This document shows positions 29,976 to 39,851 of a stretch of 63,219 bases of DNA, piece by piece; within the stretch, counting starts at the first letter, position 1, and each line of letters opens with the position of its first letter. The position numbers and the translations under genes are program-made. The notes beneath the pieces are model-generated. The model searched no databases and was not told where the DNA came from. It saw only the letters and a list, made by a program, of their open reading frames with translations. Location of the stretch: contig JADMKK010000052.1 of the NCBI GenBank assembly GCA_015478895.1, positions 1 through 63,219 on the forward strand. The letters are read 5' to 3'. The DNA comes from Comamonas sp. GTDB lineage: Bacteria; Pseudomonadota; Gammaproteobacteria; Burkholderiales; Burkholderiaceae_C.

Positions 29976-31397
29976 ATGAATTCTTCGGTTTCTTCTTCCG
30001 CATCCTCGCCGTCCCCTGATGGCATGCAAGGGCGTGCGCGCACCATGGCCATGCTGGTGATTTTGAGTGGCTTGGTGCTGTGCGTGGTGGACAGCACCAT
30101 GCTGAACCTGGCGCTGCCGCAGATGGCGCGCCAGTTTCAGATTGACCCTGCCCATACTTTGTGGGTGGTGAATGCCGGGCAGGTGGCATCGCTGGTTTTG
30201 CTGCTGCCGCTGGCGGCGCTGGGCGACCGGCTGGGCTACAAGCATGTGTACCTGTGGGGCATGCTGGTGTTTGGTATTGCCAGTGTGATGGCAGCGCTGG
30301 CACCCTCGCTGCCGTGGCTGATTGCTGCGCGTACCTTGCAGGGGATGGGCATGGCCGGGGCGCTGAGTGTGAATGGGGCGCTGGTGCGGCAGATTTTTCC
30401 GCGCAACCAGCTGGGGCAGGGCATGGCGTTCAACTCCATGGCCGTGGGGTTGAGCACCGTCATGGGGCCGGTGCTGGCCGCCGTGGTGCTGACTTACGCG
30501 CAATGGCGCTGGCTGTTCACCCTGCATTTGCCGCTGTCGCTGTGGATATGCTGGCTGGGCCTGCGCGCCTTGCCCAGGCCATACCGAGCGGTGGAGGGGG
30601 ATCGCCTTTCCGTGCTGGATGTGCTGCTCAATATCGCCATGTTTGGCTGCATGTTTTTGGCACTCGACCGCATCAGCCACTACCAGCCAGGCAACGGCTG
30701 GACATGGTCGCTGCTGTGGCTGGCAGGTGCGGCGCTGACAGGCTGGTGGTATGTACGCCGCCAAAACCAGCAAAGTCAGCCCATGCTGCCGCTGGATTTG
30801 TTGCGCATACCGGTGTTCGCGCTGTCGATGGCGGGCTCGGTCTGTGCCTTCACTGCCCAGACCATGGCATTTTTGGCCATGCCGTTTCTGTTGATTGAGG
30901 CGCACGGCGTCAGTACTGGTCAAGCGGGCTTGTTAATCAGCGCCTGGCCACTGGCGCTGGCGGTAGCTGCCCCTTGGGTGGGTCGCCAGATTGGCCGCGT
31001 ACCTGCCGGGCGCTTGGGCGCGTGCGGCATGGGCCTGTTTGCTGCCGGCATCTGGGCGCTGGCCTTGCTGCCCAACGATGCGGCCATCTGGAACATCGCC
31101 TGGCGCATGGCTTTGTGCGGCGCAGGCTTTGCAATGTTCCAGTCACCCAACAACCATACGATTGTGATGGCGGCTCCCGTGCACCGCAGCGGTGCCGCCA
31201 GCGGCATGCTGGGAACGGCCCGCCATACGGGGCAGGGTTTTGGCGCGATTTGTCTGGCAGGTGCCTTTGTGCTGTGGCCTGGTGGTGAAGGCTTGGCTGA
31301 GCAGCGCTCGCTGTGGCTGGCTGGTGGCTTTGCGCTGCTGGCGGCGTGCTTTAGTGCACTGCGCCATACGCCCGTGACCAGACCTCCAAAGCAGTGA
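29976..31397 (+). CDS. MFS transporter, drug:H+ antiporter-2 type
   Basis: 473 residues with about 14 hydrophobic spans, beginning AMLVILSGLVLCVVDSTMLNLALPQMA. The motif DSTMLNLALP (motif D1-like) and GDRLGYKHVY (motif A-like) point to the EmrB/QacA (DHA2) group, usually exporters of drugs or organic compounds. No membrane-fusion or outer-membrane partner is adjacent, and the substrate is not predictable. The start lies immediately after palindrome copy A, without a clear RBS. Confidence 0.85.
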   Translation: MNSSVSSSASSPSPDGMQGRARTMAMLVILSGLVLCVVDSTMLNLALPQMARQFQIDPAHTLWVVNAGQVASLVLLLPLAALGDRLGYKHVYLWGMLVFGIASVMAALAPSLPWLIAARTLQGMGMAGALSVNGALVRQIFPRNQLGQGMAFNSMAVGLSTVMGPVLAAVVLTYAQWRWLFTLHLPLSLWICWLGLRALPRPYRAVEGDRLSVLDVLLNIAMFGCMFLALDRISHYQPGNGWTWSLLWLAGAALTGWWYVRRQNQQSQPMLPLDLLRIPVFALSMAGSVCAFTAQTMAFLAMPFLLIEAHGVSTGQAGLLISAWPLALAVAAPWVGRQIGRVPAGRLGACGMGLFAAGIWALALLPNDAAIWNIAWRMALCGAGFAMFQSPNNHTIVMAAPVHRSGAASGMLGTARHTGQGFGAICLAGAFVLWPGGEGLAEQRSLWLAGGFALLAACFSALRHTPVTRPPKQ

Positions 31398-31418
31398 GCA
31401 CGCCAAACCTTGCACTGG

Positions 31419-33989
31419 CTAATGGGCCTCGTCAGTGGTTGCGATGGATGTCACGGTGCTGGGCTTGCGCTGCACCAGATAGAGCAAACCTTCAGGGTGA
31501 ATGCATTGCACCAAGAGCTGGCCTTGGTTGGCTTTGATCAGTTCGTTGACCAGCATATTCATGCCTCCAGCCAAGGTGGGAGCCGGGATGATGCTCTCTT
31601 TATCAAAATGGTGTACGCCATGCAAGGCGCTGACGAGCAAGCCCAGCTTGCGGTTGTTGTGTTCCATCACTACGACTTGGCTTTGCTCCGTAATGCGGCT
31701 GGGCTGGCCAGTGAGCAGCGCTCCCAGGTCAAACACCCAGACATAGCCAGTGACCTGGCCTTGCGACTGGCGCGCCAAGGTGCCCAGGCAATGCGGCAGA
31801 CGGCCTGCAGAAACCGGGCTGATGGCGGTGGCAGGCAGCGCTTCCAGCACAGATTGCGCGTGCAGCGCAAACAATTGCTGGCCGATGTAGAACGTCGCCA
31901 TCTCAATGGCTGCTGGCGTGTTGACGTTGTGGATCGTAGGGGCGGTGGGAGACAGCGCGTTGTCTGAAGACTCCACGTGACCGAAGTTTTCCATCGAAAT
32001 CGCCAGCACATCGTCGCGGTAGCCATCGGTGGTCTTGAACTCCCGGTAGCCGCGCGACACGCTGGCGCCCAGAATGCAGTATTGCTCCTGGTAGGTGGTA
32101 ATGGCCGCATCGCTGTGACCACTTGCCAGTTGCAGCAGCTGCGGCGCAGGAAGCTGTACGGTGCTGCCGGGTGGGGAGGTCGGGTCAGTACTGGCCAGCA
32201 CCAGGCCTTGGCGGTTGACATACATCGCCCGGCTTTTGGATTTGCCCACCAGCGCGCCGCTCAACATGGCTTGCAGCTCTGGAATGGCGTTGAAAACAAT
32301 GGCAATGCCGCCCACGGCGCTGCCGTTTTCTTTGCGGATGGCGGCGTGGTAGACGTAAGTAGCTGCGTCGGTGCCGGCTTGGTCGGACGTCCAGACGCTG
32401 GCGTGGTAGGACTGATCGTCGCTCAGCTGCAGCACTTTTTGCAGCGTAACGGTATCTATGGTTTGCTCCAGCACGCTGCGCCCGTCGGTGAGCTGGGGTT
32501 GGCTGGCGCACAGAATCCGGCCGTGGCGGTCATACACCATCAAGCGGGTGTAAACGGTGTAGAGGCTGTTGATGTGCTCCAGCACCCGGGTGGCTTCTTG
32601 CTGCAAAGCGGCATCGGCTTGACCGTGCGCATGGGTCTCGCTGAGCAACTGGCGCAGCACGGGGGAAAGCGCCCACCAGCGGCAATCATTGGCGCGTTCA
32701 TACAGGTTGCGATCCAGCAAATCCACCAGCAACTGGGTGAGTGACTGGCTATCGCGCAGCCCTGCGCTCAAGACGGTGTCGTACAGGTCGCGAATGGATT
32801 GGGTGAACACTTGGTTGGTGCGGGTGCCCGTCTCCCCAATTTGCTCCAGCACCGATTTGAGTTTGCTGGAGCCGCCGCGCTGGCCTGCCGTCATCACTTG
32901 CCCATTCCACACCACCCGGCGAATGGAGTCTGCAGCTTGGATGACGTCGTACAGCGGAGGGCAAAAGCTTTTGGCGTGGCCGAGCAGCCCTTGTGCCACA
33001 TCGGCAGGCAAAGCATCCACGCAACGCATGATTTTGGTGCCAAAGGCTTGCTCAATCGGAATCATCACCTGGCCTTTCCAGCCGTCTGGGCCCGGATAGC
33101 CCTGGTAACCACTGGCTGACACGGTTTGCACCAAATAGGTGCGACCTGAGTGTGTGTATAAAACAGGTGCACCATTTTGGTTGGTAGGCACCTTGGTACC
33201 CAGCGCGATCCAGTGGCTGTCGCTGCTGGCAATCACCTGGTTTTGGTCGTTAAGAAGCAGGGCGACACTGCGACCTTCTGCGGCACTGCTGCCCGCGAAG
33301 ATGCCGGCCATCTCCCCCAGAAAATCAAATGACAGGCACAAAATACCGCAAGGCTGACCCGTTTGCGGGTGCAGCATGCGGTGTGTGTATAGCAAGGCGT
33401 GGTCTTTGTTGGGGCGCAGGCTGGTGTGGCGGAAAGTTTCAACATAGCTGCCACTTTCCAGCGTCTGGGCCAGTACAGGATCGTGCGAGCCATCAACGGG
33501 GGAGGTTTCATCGATCTGCGCCACCACCGTTCCTACGGTATCCATGAGCATGATTTCGTCATAGACCGTGTATTTGCGCTGGTACTCGCGCAGGCGCTCG
33601 ACAATGGGCTTTTCTTCCAGACCTTGCGCCACATAGTTGCACAGCGTCAGATCGGTGGCCAGAAAGCCCACGTCGGCGGTGCGCTCGTACAAGTTGCGCA
33701 CCACGATGTCGATCACATGGTGGGCGCACGTGGTGATTTCTGACATGACCTCAGAAATCGACTCTGACACCATCGATTGCACCAGGTCTTTTTCCAGCCG
33801 CTGAAAGCCTGCGCGTGTGGCGGCCATCATGGGCAGCATGCTGTGTGCTTCTTCGGCGCAGTTCATTTTTGCCGAAGATTCAATGAGTCGCCACATGAGG
33901 TTGAGCTCATGCAGTGAACGCTCGCAACGCGCGACATCCCGCATAAACGGGATGAAGGTGTCAATATGAATATCGTTGTCTCTTGCCAT
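31419..33989 (-). CDS. Soluble tandem Cache-like sensor protein with C-terminal CheW domain
   Basis: 856 residues with no signal peptide or membrane helix. Two similar modules begin with RNLYERTAD (about 98-107) and RNLYERAND (about 427-436). Each is followed by a Cache-like ligand domain (YTVYDEIMLMDTVGTVVAQ and YTVYTRLMVYDRHGRILCA). Residues about 694-840 are CheW-like (IEMATFYIGQQLFALHAQSVLEAL). It lacks an MCP signalling tip. CheW domains bridge receptors to CheA, so this may couple a cytoplasmic signal to a chemosensory array. No che genes are nearby. AAGGG lies 7 nt before ATG. The function is inferred. Confidence 0.75.
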   Translation of the reverse strand: MARDNDIHIDTFIPFMRDVARCERSLHELNLMWRLIESSAKMNCAEEAHSMLPMMAATRAGFQRLEKDLVQSMVSESISEVMSEITTCAHHVIDIVVRNLYERTADVGFLATDLTLCNYVAQGLEEKPIVERLREYQRKYTVYDEIMLMDTVGTVVAQIDETSPVDGSHDPVLAQTLESGSYVETFRHTSLRPNKDHALLYTHRMLHPQTGQPCGILCLSFDFLGEMAGIFAGSSAAEGRSVALLLNDQNQVIASSDSHWIALGTKVPTNQNGAPVLYTHSGRTYLVQTVSASGYQGYPGPDGWKGQVMIPIEQAFGTKIMRCVDALPADVAQGLLGHAKSFCPPLYDVIQAADSIRRVVWNGQVMTAGQRGGSSKLKSVLEQIGETGTRTNQVFTQSIRDLYDTVLSAGLRDSQSLTQLLVDLLDRNLYERANDCRWWALSPVLRQLLSETHAHGQADAALQQEATRVLEHINSLYTVYTRLMVYDRHGRILCASQPQLTDGRSVLEQTIDTVTLQKVLQLSDDQSYHASVWTSDQAGTDAATYVYHAAIRKENGSAVGGIAIVFNAIPELQAMLSGALVGKSKSRAMYVNRQGLVLASTDPTSPPGSTVQLPAPQLLQLASGHSDAAITTYQEQYCILGASVSRGYREFKTTDGYRDDVLAISMENFGHVESSDNALSPTAPTIHNVNTPAAIEMATFYIGQQLFALHAQSVLEALPATAISPVSAGRLPHCLGTLARQSQGQVTGYVWVFDLGALLTGQPSRITEQSQVVVMEHNNRKLGLLVSALHGVHHFDKESIIPAPTLAGGMNMLVNELIKANQGQLLVQCIHPEGLLYLVQRKPSTVTSIATTDEAH

Positions 33990-34104
33990 GCCAGCCCTTT
34001 ATGGAGGGCTGGATGGTCACTGCGCTCTTTTTTCCCAGCCCCTGTGCAGTGGTTTCATGCAAAAGCCGGGCCAAAAATTGATGGCGGTCAGTTTTTCTCA
34101 GTGC

Positions 34105-34656
34105 TTAGAGCACATCGAAGTTGTGCACCTGCACGGCACCGCTGGCCTGGTCTTCCAGATAGCGCTGCAGCGTGGTGCTGACGGTGCGAAACGCGAGCTC
34201 GTCCCAAGGAATGTCTTGCGGGGCAAACAGGCGCGCTTCGATCGTTTCGTGGCCGGGGTTGAACACATCGCTGCGCAGGCGTGCGCAGTAAAACACGTGC
34301 ACTTGCGCCACGCGGGGCACGCTGATGACGGAGAACAAGCGGCCCATCTCGATATCGGCCCCCGCTTCTTCATCGGTTTCCCGCGCCGCCCCTTCCACCA
34401 AGGTTTCGTCCAGCTCCATAAAGCCAGCAGGCAGTGTCCACTTGCCCCAGCGCGGCTCAATATTGCGTTTGCACAGCAAGATGCGCCCGTCATCCATGAC
34501 AGGGATGCAACCCACGACGTTGAGCGGATTCTGGTAGTGCACCACCCCGCATGCAGGGCAGATAGCGCGCACGCGGGTATCCCCATCGTCAGGCACCGCA
34601 TGGCGCACTGCCTGACCGCACTGGCTACAGAATTTGATAGCAGCTCTAAAACTCAT
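34105..34656 (-). CDS. Nudix hydrolase with N-terminal zinc ribbon
   Basis: 183 residues. Zinc-ribbon cysteines FCSQCG and CPACG, then a Nudix box running GFMELDETLVEGAARETDEE and on through AGADI (fits GX5EX7REUXEEXGU). Resembles NudC-like/ADP-ribose pyrophosphatase-type proteins, but the substrate is uncertain. Its start lies 3 nt after the stop of the FAH-family gene, so they are likely co-transcribed. Confidence 0.85.
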   Translation of the reverse strand: MSFRAAIKFCSQCGQAVRHAVPDDGDTRVRAICPACGVVHYQNPLNVVGCIPVMDDGRILLCKRNIEPRWGKWTLPAGFMELDETLVEGAARETDEEAGADIEMGRLFSVISVPRVAQVHVFYCARLRSDVFNPGHETIEARLFAPQDIPWDELAFRTVSTTLQRYLEDQASGAVQVHNFDVL

Positions 34657-34659
34657 GGC

Positions 34660-35361
34660 TCAGTCTGTCATTTGGACACGCAAAGTGCTCAAGCCGTCGA
34701 TGCCGCCTTCCAGTACGTCACCGACCTGTACAGCACCGACACCTTCAGGGGTTCCCGTCATGATCAGATCACCGGGCTGCAGCTCCCATGCCTGGGAGAG
34801 ATGCTCAATGGTTTCGGCAATGTTCCAGATCAGTTGATGGGTATGGCTGCGCTGGCGGTCTTGTCCATTGACTTGCAGCCAGATGGCTGCATTTTCGATA
34901 TCGCCTGCTTGCTCTGCAGGGGTAATGGCACTGATCGGGGCACTGTGCTCAAAGGCTTTGCCAATGCACCAAGGGCGGCCCTGTTTCTTCATTTCGTTTT
35001 GCAAATCGCGGCGAGTCATGTCCAGGCCCACGGCATAACCCCAGATGTGCTCGAAAGCCTGCGCAGCGGTAATATTTCTGCCGCCCTTGCCAATTGCCAC
35101 GACCAGTTCAATCTCATGGTGCAAATTGCTCGTCATGCTGGGGAATGGCATGAAGATGGTTTCATTGCCTTGGTCAGCAGTCAGTACAGCATCTGCGGGT
35201 TTGAGAAAAAAGAAAGGGGCCTCCCGCCCGGTGAAGCCCATTTCCTTGGCGTGTTCTGCATAGTTGCGCCCTACACAGTAAACGCGGTGCACGGGAAACT
35301 GCTGTGTTTGGCCCACGATAGGCACAGCGGCTTGGACTGGTGGCGTAAACACAAAAGGCAT
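34660..35361 (-). CDS. Fumarylacetoacetate hydrolase family protein
   Basis: 233 residues. FAH fold with VYCVGRNYAEHAKEMG, PFFFLKPADAVL, HHEIELVVAIGKGG (metal-binding Glu) and ITAAQAFEHIWGYAVGLDMTRRDLQ. Relatives include acylpyruvases and 2-hydroxyhepta-2,4-diene-1,7-dioate isomerases. No aromatic degradation genes are adjacent, so the substrate is unknown. Followed directly by the Nudix gene. Confidence 0.85.
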   Translation of the reverse strand: MPFVFTPPVQAAVPIVGQTQQFPVHRVYCVGRNYAEHAKEMGFTGREAPFFFLKPADAVLTADQGNETIFMPFPSMTSNLHHEIELVVAIGKGGRNITAAQAFEHIWGYAVGLDMTRRDLQNEMKKQGRPWCIGKAFEHSAPISAITPAEQAGDIENAAIWLQVNGQDRQRSHTHQLIWNIAETIEHLSQAWELQPGDLIMTGTPEGVGAVQVGDVLEGGIDGLSTLRVQMTD

Positions 35362-35489
35362 AGCGGTCAGCTCTTAAACAAGAAGATGGAGAAATACCTG
35401 GCAGGCAGGTCGACGCGAGAGAAGTGCAGGCTGAAAGTGTGCCACGACTCCTCGTGCTGCTTGGCCTTGGACCACGTTATGCTGACAGG

Positions 35490-36329
35490 GTGAATACCAC
35501 CAATTTTGAATCATCTGCCAGCTGGCTGGAGCCTGATTGGCCCGCCATTGCAGGCGTCCAGGCACTGTTTACCTGTCGCCAAGGAGGCAGGAGTTCAGCG
35601 CCTTGGGACAGCATGAACCTAGGAGACCATGTTGGTGACGACCCATGGCCGGTAGCCGCTAACCGCCAGCTTCTGGCAGATGTCATCGCGCAGCGCTGTG
35701 GCCAAGCAGTGCGACCTGTTTTCATGCAGCAAGTGCATGGCTGGGACGTGCAGGTGCTAGATCGGGAAGCAATAGAAGCACAAGCCTTCGATGCCTGTGT
35801 CAGCGATTCCCAAGAAGTCGCCTGCACCATCATGGTGGCGGACTGCTTGCCGGTGCTGATCGCCCACCAATCAGGCGTGGTAGTAGGGGCCGCGCATGCC
35901 GGCTGGCGAGGATTGGCAGGGGCCCACGGCTATGGCGTGCTGGAGGCCTTGTGGCAAGCTTATGCAAGCAAGCTGCAGTTGCATGGCATTACTGAAAACA
36001 TTGCCAGCCACACCCAGGTCTGGCTCGGGCCCTGCATTGGCCCGAGTGCGTTTGAGGTGGGCGATGCAGTTCGAAGCACCTTTGCGCAGAGCCCCCAAAC
36101 GCAGGCCTGCTTCGCGGCACACAATGCCCAGCCAGGCAAGTGGCTGGCTGATTTAGCGCAACTTGCGCGGCTGCGACTGCGGCAGATGGGGATAACTCAT
36201 GTCTATGGCAATGATGGATCGCCAGCGTGGTGCACGGTGGGCAATCCCTCACTGTTTTTCTCGCACCGGCGCGATGCTGCTGTTTTGGGCACCACCGGGC
36301 GCATGGCCGCCTGTATCTGGAAAACCTGA
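35490..36329 (+). CDS. pgeF: Peptidoglycan editing factor PgeF (laccase-domain, YfiH-like)
   Basis: Family formerly called polyphenol oxidase; in E. coli PgeF removes mis-incorporated L-Ser from UDP-MurNAc peptides. Motifs FTCRQGGRSSAPWDSMNLGDHVGD, QQVHGWDV, VADCLPVL and GAAHAGWRGL, with conserved His/Cys ligands. I place the start at GTG 35490 (VNTTNFESS), 279 aa. A longer form from 35424 would add 22 residues not typical of the family. The 3' end overlaps the convergent gene at 36249-36572 by 81 nt. Confidence 0.85.
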   Translation: MNTTNFESSASWLEPDWPAIAGVQALFTCRQGGRSSAPWDSMNLGDHVGDDPWPVAANRQLLADVIAQRCGQAVRPVFMQQVHGWDVQVLDREAIEAQAFDACVSDSQEVACTIMVADCLPVLIAHQSGVVVGAAHAGWRGLAGAHGYGVLEALWQAYASKLQLHGITENIASHTQVWLGPCIGPSAFEVGDAVRSTFAQSPQTQACFAAHNAQPGKWLADLAQLARLRLRQMGITHVYGNDGSPAWCTVGNPSLFFSHRRDAAVLGTTGRMAACIWKT

Positions 36330-36572
36330 AGCGTCTGCATTGCTGGTCTCATCTTGGGCTGCTTCCCACGCGCGTTGCTCGGATTCACGCTGCGCTTTGA
36401 GCCTGCGCTTGCGCTCAGGAGTGCCGAAGATGTAGATCAAAATGCCCATGGGCATCAAGCCATACATGAAGAAGGTAACGATGGCTCCGAGCACAGTGCC
36501 TTGGGAGCTACTGGCTTCGGCGATCGACATCGTGACCGTGACATACAACCAAGCGATAACAATTAAATACAT
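36249..36572 (-). CDS. Small two-helix membrane protein, hypothetical
   Basis: 107 residues. Two hydrophobic spans (MYLIVIAWLYVTVTMSIA and GAIVTFFMYGLMPMGILIYIFG), then a charged and low-complexity tail (ERKRRLKAQRESEQRAWEAA). The 3' 81 nt overlap pgeF tail to tail. The membrane part looks like a real protein; the overlapping tail may be variable. Function unknown. Confidence 0.6.
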   Translation of the reverse strand: MYLIVIAWLYVTVTMSIAEASSSQGTVLGAIVTFFMYGLMPMGILIYIFGTPERKRRLKAQRESEQRAWEAAQDETSNADASGFPDTGGHAPGGAQNSSIAPVREKQ

Positions 36573-36760
36573 GGCGGTGAACTGTGCCTGCTTTTATACA
36601 AGAGTGGTTGCTTGGGGCTTGATTCGCATCAAGCGGCATGCCTTTTGCTGAGCAAGCCCCAGGATGGCATTGCCACAATCCAAAGAGATGCATAACAATC
36701 GACGCTGTGAGCTAAATTGGCATGTTGGCTCATTTAGATTAATAAAGAAGGATGACAAGC

Positions 36761-38452
36761 ATGAGTACCAAAGCACCTTGGGGACAAAGCGCTGAACAGT
36801 TTCAGCAGTTTTTTGCAGACCAGTGGGGCAAGGCAGTCTCATCCTTCCAGATGCCCGGTATGCCTACGGAAACTGCCAAAGTGCAGTTTGAATCAGAAAA
36901 AATACAAGCTATTCAGCAGGCCTACGTGCAAGAAGCTGCCAAGCTGTGGGCCAATGGCCTGGCACAGCCGGCCCCCTTGGCTGATCGCCGTTTTACCGGT
37001 GAAGGTTGGGAAGCGAACCCTCTGGCCTCCTTCACTGCTGCAACTTATCTGCTCAATGCCAAAGCGCTGACAGGCATGGCCGACGCGGTTCAGGGCGACG
37101 AGAAGACGCGCCAGCGGATTCGTTTTGCCGTAGAGCAGTGGGTCGCGGCCATGTCGCCGAGCAACTTCCTGGCGCTGAATGCGCAAGCGCAGCGTAAAGC
37201 GATTGAGACAAAAGGCGAAAGCCTGGCCAAAGGCATTCAAAACCTGCTGCACGACATGGGGCAAGGTCATGTCTCGATGACCGACGAATCGGTTTTTGAA
37301 GTGGGTAAAAACGTTGCCACGACCGAAGGCGCTATTGTTTTTGAAAATGCCCTGTTTCAGCTCATCGAATACAAACCGCTGACGGCGAAGGTGCATGAAA
37401 GGCCGTTTTTGTTGGTGCCGCCCTGTATTAACAAGTACTACATCCTGGATTTGCAGCCTGAGAATTCACTGATCCGCTATGCCGTTAGCCAGGGCCATCG
37501 CACGTTTGTAGTGAGTTGGCGTAACCCCGATGCTGCTTTGGGCCACCTCAGCTGGGATGACTATATTGAAGATGCCATGATCCGCGCCATCGGCGTGGTT
37601 CAGGAGATCGGGAATACCGACCAAATTAATGCGCTCGGTTTCTGTGTAGGCGGCACCATGCTTTCTGCCGCCTTAGCGGTACTGGCTGCGCGCGGCGAGA
37701 AACCGGTGGCCAGCGCCACATTCCTGACCACGTTGATTGATTTCACGCACACCGGCGTGCTGGATGTATTTATTGAGGAGGCCTTCGTACAGTTGCGTGA
37801 GCTGCAAATGGGCAAAGGCGGTTTACTCAAAGGCCAGGAGCTGGCTTCAACGTTCAGCTTCTTGCGGCCCAACGATTTGGTGTGGAACTATGTGGTGGGT
37901 AATTATTTGAAAGGCGAAACCCCGCCGGCCTTCGATCTGCTTTACTGGAACAGCGATGCCACCAACCTGCCCGGGCCTTGGTATGCGTGGTATTTGCGCA
38001 ATCTCTATTTAGAGAACAACATGGTCAAGCCGGGCAAGCTACAGGTGTGTGGCGCAGCCATAGATTTGGGCATGCTGGATCTTCCTATCTATATTTATGG
38101 CTCGCGCGAAGACCATATCGTGCCCATCACGGCTTCTTATGCCTCTACGCAAGTGTTGCCCGGAGACAAGCGCTTTGTGATGGGCGCTTCAGGGCACATT
38201 GCAGGCGTCATTAATCCCCCAGCCAAAAACAAGCGCAGTCATTGGATTCGTGAAGACGGCGCTTTGCCAGCCACACACAGCGAATGGCTGGCTGGTGCAC
38301 AAGAGTTACCTGGTAGCTGGTGGACGGACTGGAGCCAGTGGCTGCAAGCGCATGCGGGCAAGCAAGTTGCTGCCCCCAAACGCTACGGAAAGGGCAGCAA
38401 GTACAAAGCGCTGGAGCCAGCTCCTGGTCGCTATGTGCTTGAGAAGGCCTAA
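36761..38452 (+). CDS. phaC: Class I poly(3-hydroxyalkanoate) synthase
   Basis: Polymerises (R)-3-hydroxyacyl-CoA into storage polyester on granules. 563 residues. The lipase-like box GFCVGG places the catalytic nucleophile at Cys295; the other triad members fit YIYGSREDHIVP (Asp) and GASGHIAGVINPP (His). N-terminus MSTKAPWGQSAEQFQQFFADQW is typical of class I. ATG 36761 has AAGGA about 10 nt upstream. First gene of phaC-phaA-phaB. A TTTTATACAAGA motif lies at 36592-36603. Confidence 0.96.
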   Translation: MSTKAPWGQSAEQFQQFFADQWGKAVSSFQMPGMPTETAKVQFESEKIQAIQQAYVQEAAKLWANGLAQPAPLADRRFTGEGWEANPLASFTAATYLLNAKALTGMADAVQGDEKTRQRIRFAVEQWVAAMSPSNFLALNAQAQRKAIETKGESLAKGIQNLLHDMGQGHVSMTDESVFEVGKNVATTEGAIVFENALFQLIEYKPLTAKVHERPFLLVPPCINKYYILDLQPENSLIRYAVSQGHRTFVVSWRNPDAALGHLSWDDYIEDAMIRAIGVVQEIGNTDQINALGFCVGGTMLSAALAVLAARGEKPVASATFLTTLIDFTHTGVLDVFIEEAFVQLRELQMGKGGLLKGQELASTFSFLRPNDLVWNYVVGNYLKGETPPAFDLLYWNSDATNLPGPWYAWYLRNLYLENNMVKPGKLQVCGAAIDLGMLDLPIYIYGSREDHIVPITASYASTQVLPGDKRFVMGASGHIAGVINPPAKNKRSHWIREDGALPATHSEWLAGAQELPGSWWTDWSQWLQAHAGKQVAAPKRYGKGSKYKALEPAPGRYVLEKA

Positions 38453-38522
38453 TCCTTTGCTGGAACGTTGCTCATAACGCTAGGCCGTTATAGACAAATT
38501 TAACTATTTAGAGGGATCAATC

Positions 38523-39701
38523 ATGGATGACATCGTTATTGTTTCGGCGGTTCGTACGCCGGTCGGTAAATTTGGCGGCAGCCTTGCCAAAGTGCCTGCC
38601 GTGGAATTGGGCGCGACCGTGATCAAGGAAGCCTTGCAACGTGCCAATGTGCCTTTGGATCAAGTGGGTGAAGTCATCATGGGCCAGGTGCTGACTGCGG
38701 GCGCGGGCCAAAACCCTGCCCGTCAGGCCATGATGAAAGCTGGTGTTGCCAAAGAGACGCCCGCGTTAACGATCAATGCGGTGTGCGGATCGGGCCTGAA
38801 AGCCGTCATGCTGGCGGCACAAGCCGTGGCAACCGGTGACAGTGAAATTGTTGTGGCGGGCGGCCAAGAGAATATGAGTCTTTCGCCGCACGTGCTGCAA
38901 GGCTCGCGCGACGGCCAGCGCATGGGCGACTGGAAGATGCAGGACACCATGATCGTGGACGGTTTGTGGGACGTCTACAACCAGTACCACATGGGTATCA
39001 CTGCAGAAAATGTCGCCAAGGAAAACGACATTTCGCGGGCCCAGCAAGATGAGCTGGCCATTGGCTCACAGCAAAAAGCGGCTGCAGCGCAAGACGCGGG
39101 CAAGTTCAAAGAGGAAATTGTCCCCGTGCTGATTCCTCAGCGCAAAGGCGAGCCTCTCGTCTTTGAAGCCGATGAGTACATCAACCGCAAAACCAATCTG
39201 GAGTCGCTGGCCGGCTTGCGCGCTGCATTTGATAAAGCGGGATCGGTGACGGCAGGCAATGCTTCGGGGCTGAACGATGGCGCGGCAGCCGTGGTCGTCA
39301 TGAGTGCCAGCAAAGCGGCAGCGCTGGGCTTGAAGCCCCTGGCCACCATCAAGGCTTACGCCACCAGCGGTTTAGACCCCGCCACCATGGGTATGGGCCC
39401 GGTGTTGGCTACGCGCAAGGCGCTGGAGCGTGCAGGCTGGCAAGTGGGTGATGTGGATTTGTTTGAGTTGAATGAAGCGTTTGCTGCCCAGGCTTGTGCG
39501 GTGAACAAGGTGTTGGGTGTCGAGGCGGCCAAGGTGAACGTCAACGGCGGTGCAATTGCCATTGGCCACCCCATTGGTGCATCAGGCTGCCGTGTGCTGG
39601 TAACACTGCTGCATGAAATGCAACGCCAGGATGCCAAAAAGGGCATTGCTGCGCTGTGCATTGGGGGCGGCATGGGCGTGGCGCTTGCTGTAGAGCGCTA
39701 A
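38523..39701 (+). CDS. phaA: Acetyl-CoA acetyltransferase (beta-ketothiolase)
   Basis: Condenses two acetyl-CoA to acetoacetyl-CoA, the first step of PHB synthesis. 392 residues. Active-site Cys in [14 protein letters not shown] (about residue 89), His in [14 protein letters not shown] and Cys in [12 protein letters not shown]. Starts 70 nt after phaC with AGAGGGATCA upstream. Confidence 0.95.
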   Translation: MDDIVIVSAVRTPVGKFGGSLAKVPAVELGATVIKEALQRANVPLDQVGEVIMGQVLTAGAGQNPARQAMMKAGVAKETPALTINAVCGSGLKAVMLAAQAVATGDSEIVVAGGQENMSLSPHVLQGSRDGQRMGDWKMQDTMIVDGLWDVYNQYHMGITAENVAKENDISRAQQDELAIGSQQKAAAAQDAGKFKEEIVPVLIPQRKGEPLVFEADEYINRKTNLESLAGLRAAFDKAGSVTAGNASGLNDGAAAVVVMSASKAAALGLKPLATIKAYATSGLDPATMGMGPVLATRKALERAGWQVGDVDLFELNEAFAAQACAVNKVLGVEAAKVNVNGGAIAIGHPIGASGCRVLVTLLHEMQRQDAKKGIAALCIGGGMGVALAVER

Positions 39702-39851
39702 GCAGCATTCGGTACAAGCGCAGGCAGAGTTGATAAGACACAAAGACTGTAGAGCTGCGAAACGGGTTAACCGCAAGCTTTCGGCCGCTCGTTTGCAGCT
39801 ACAGTATTTGAGACAAAACATATTTGAAATGTTGCTAATTAGGAGATTGTG

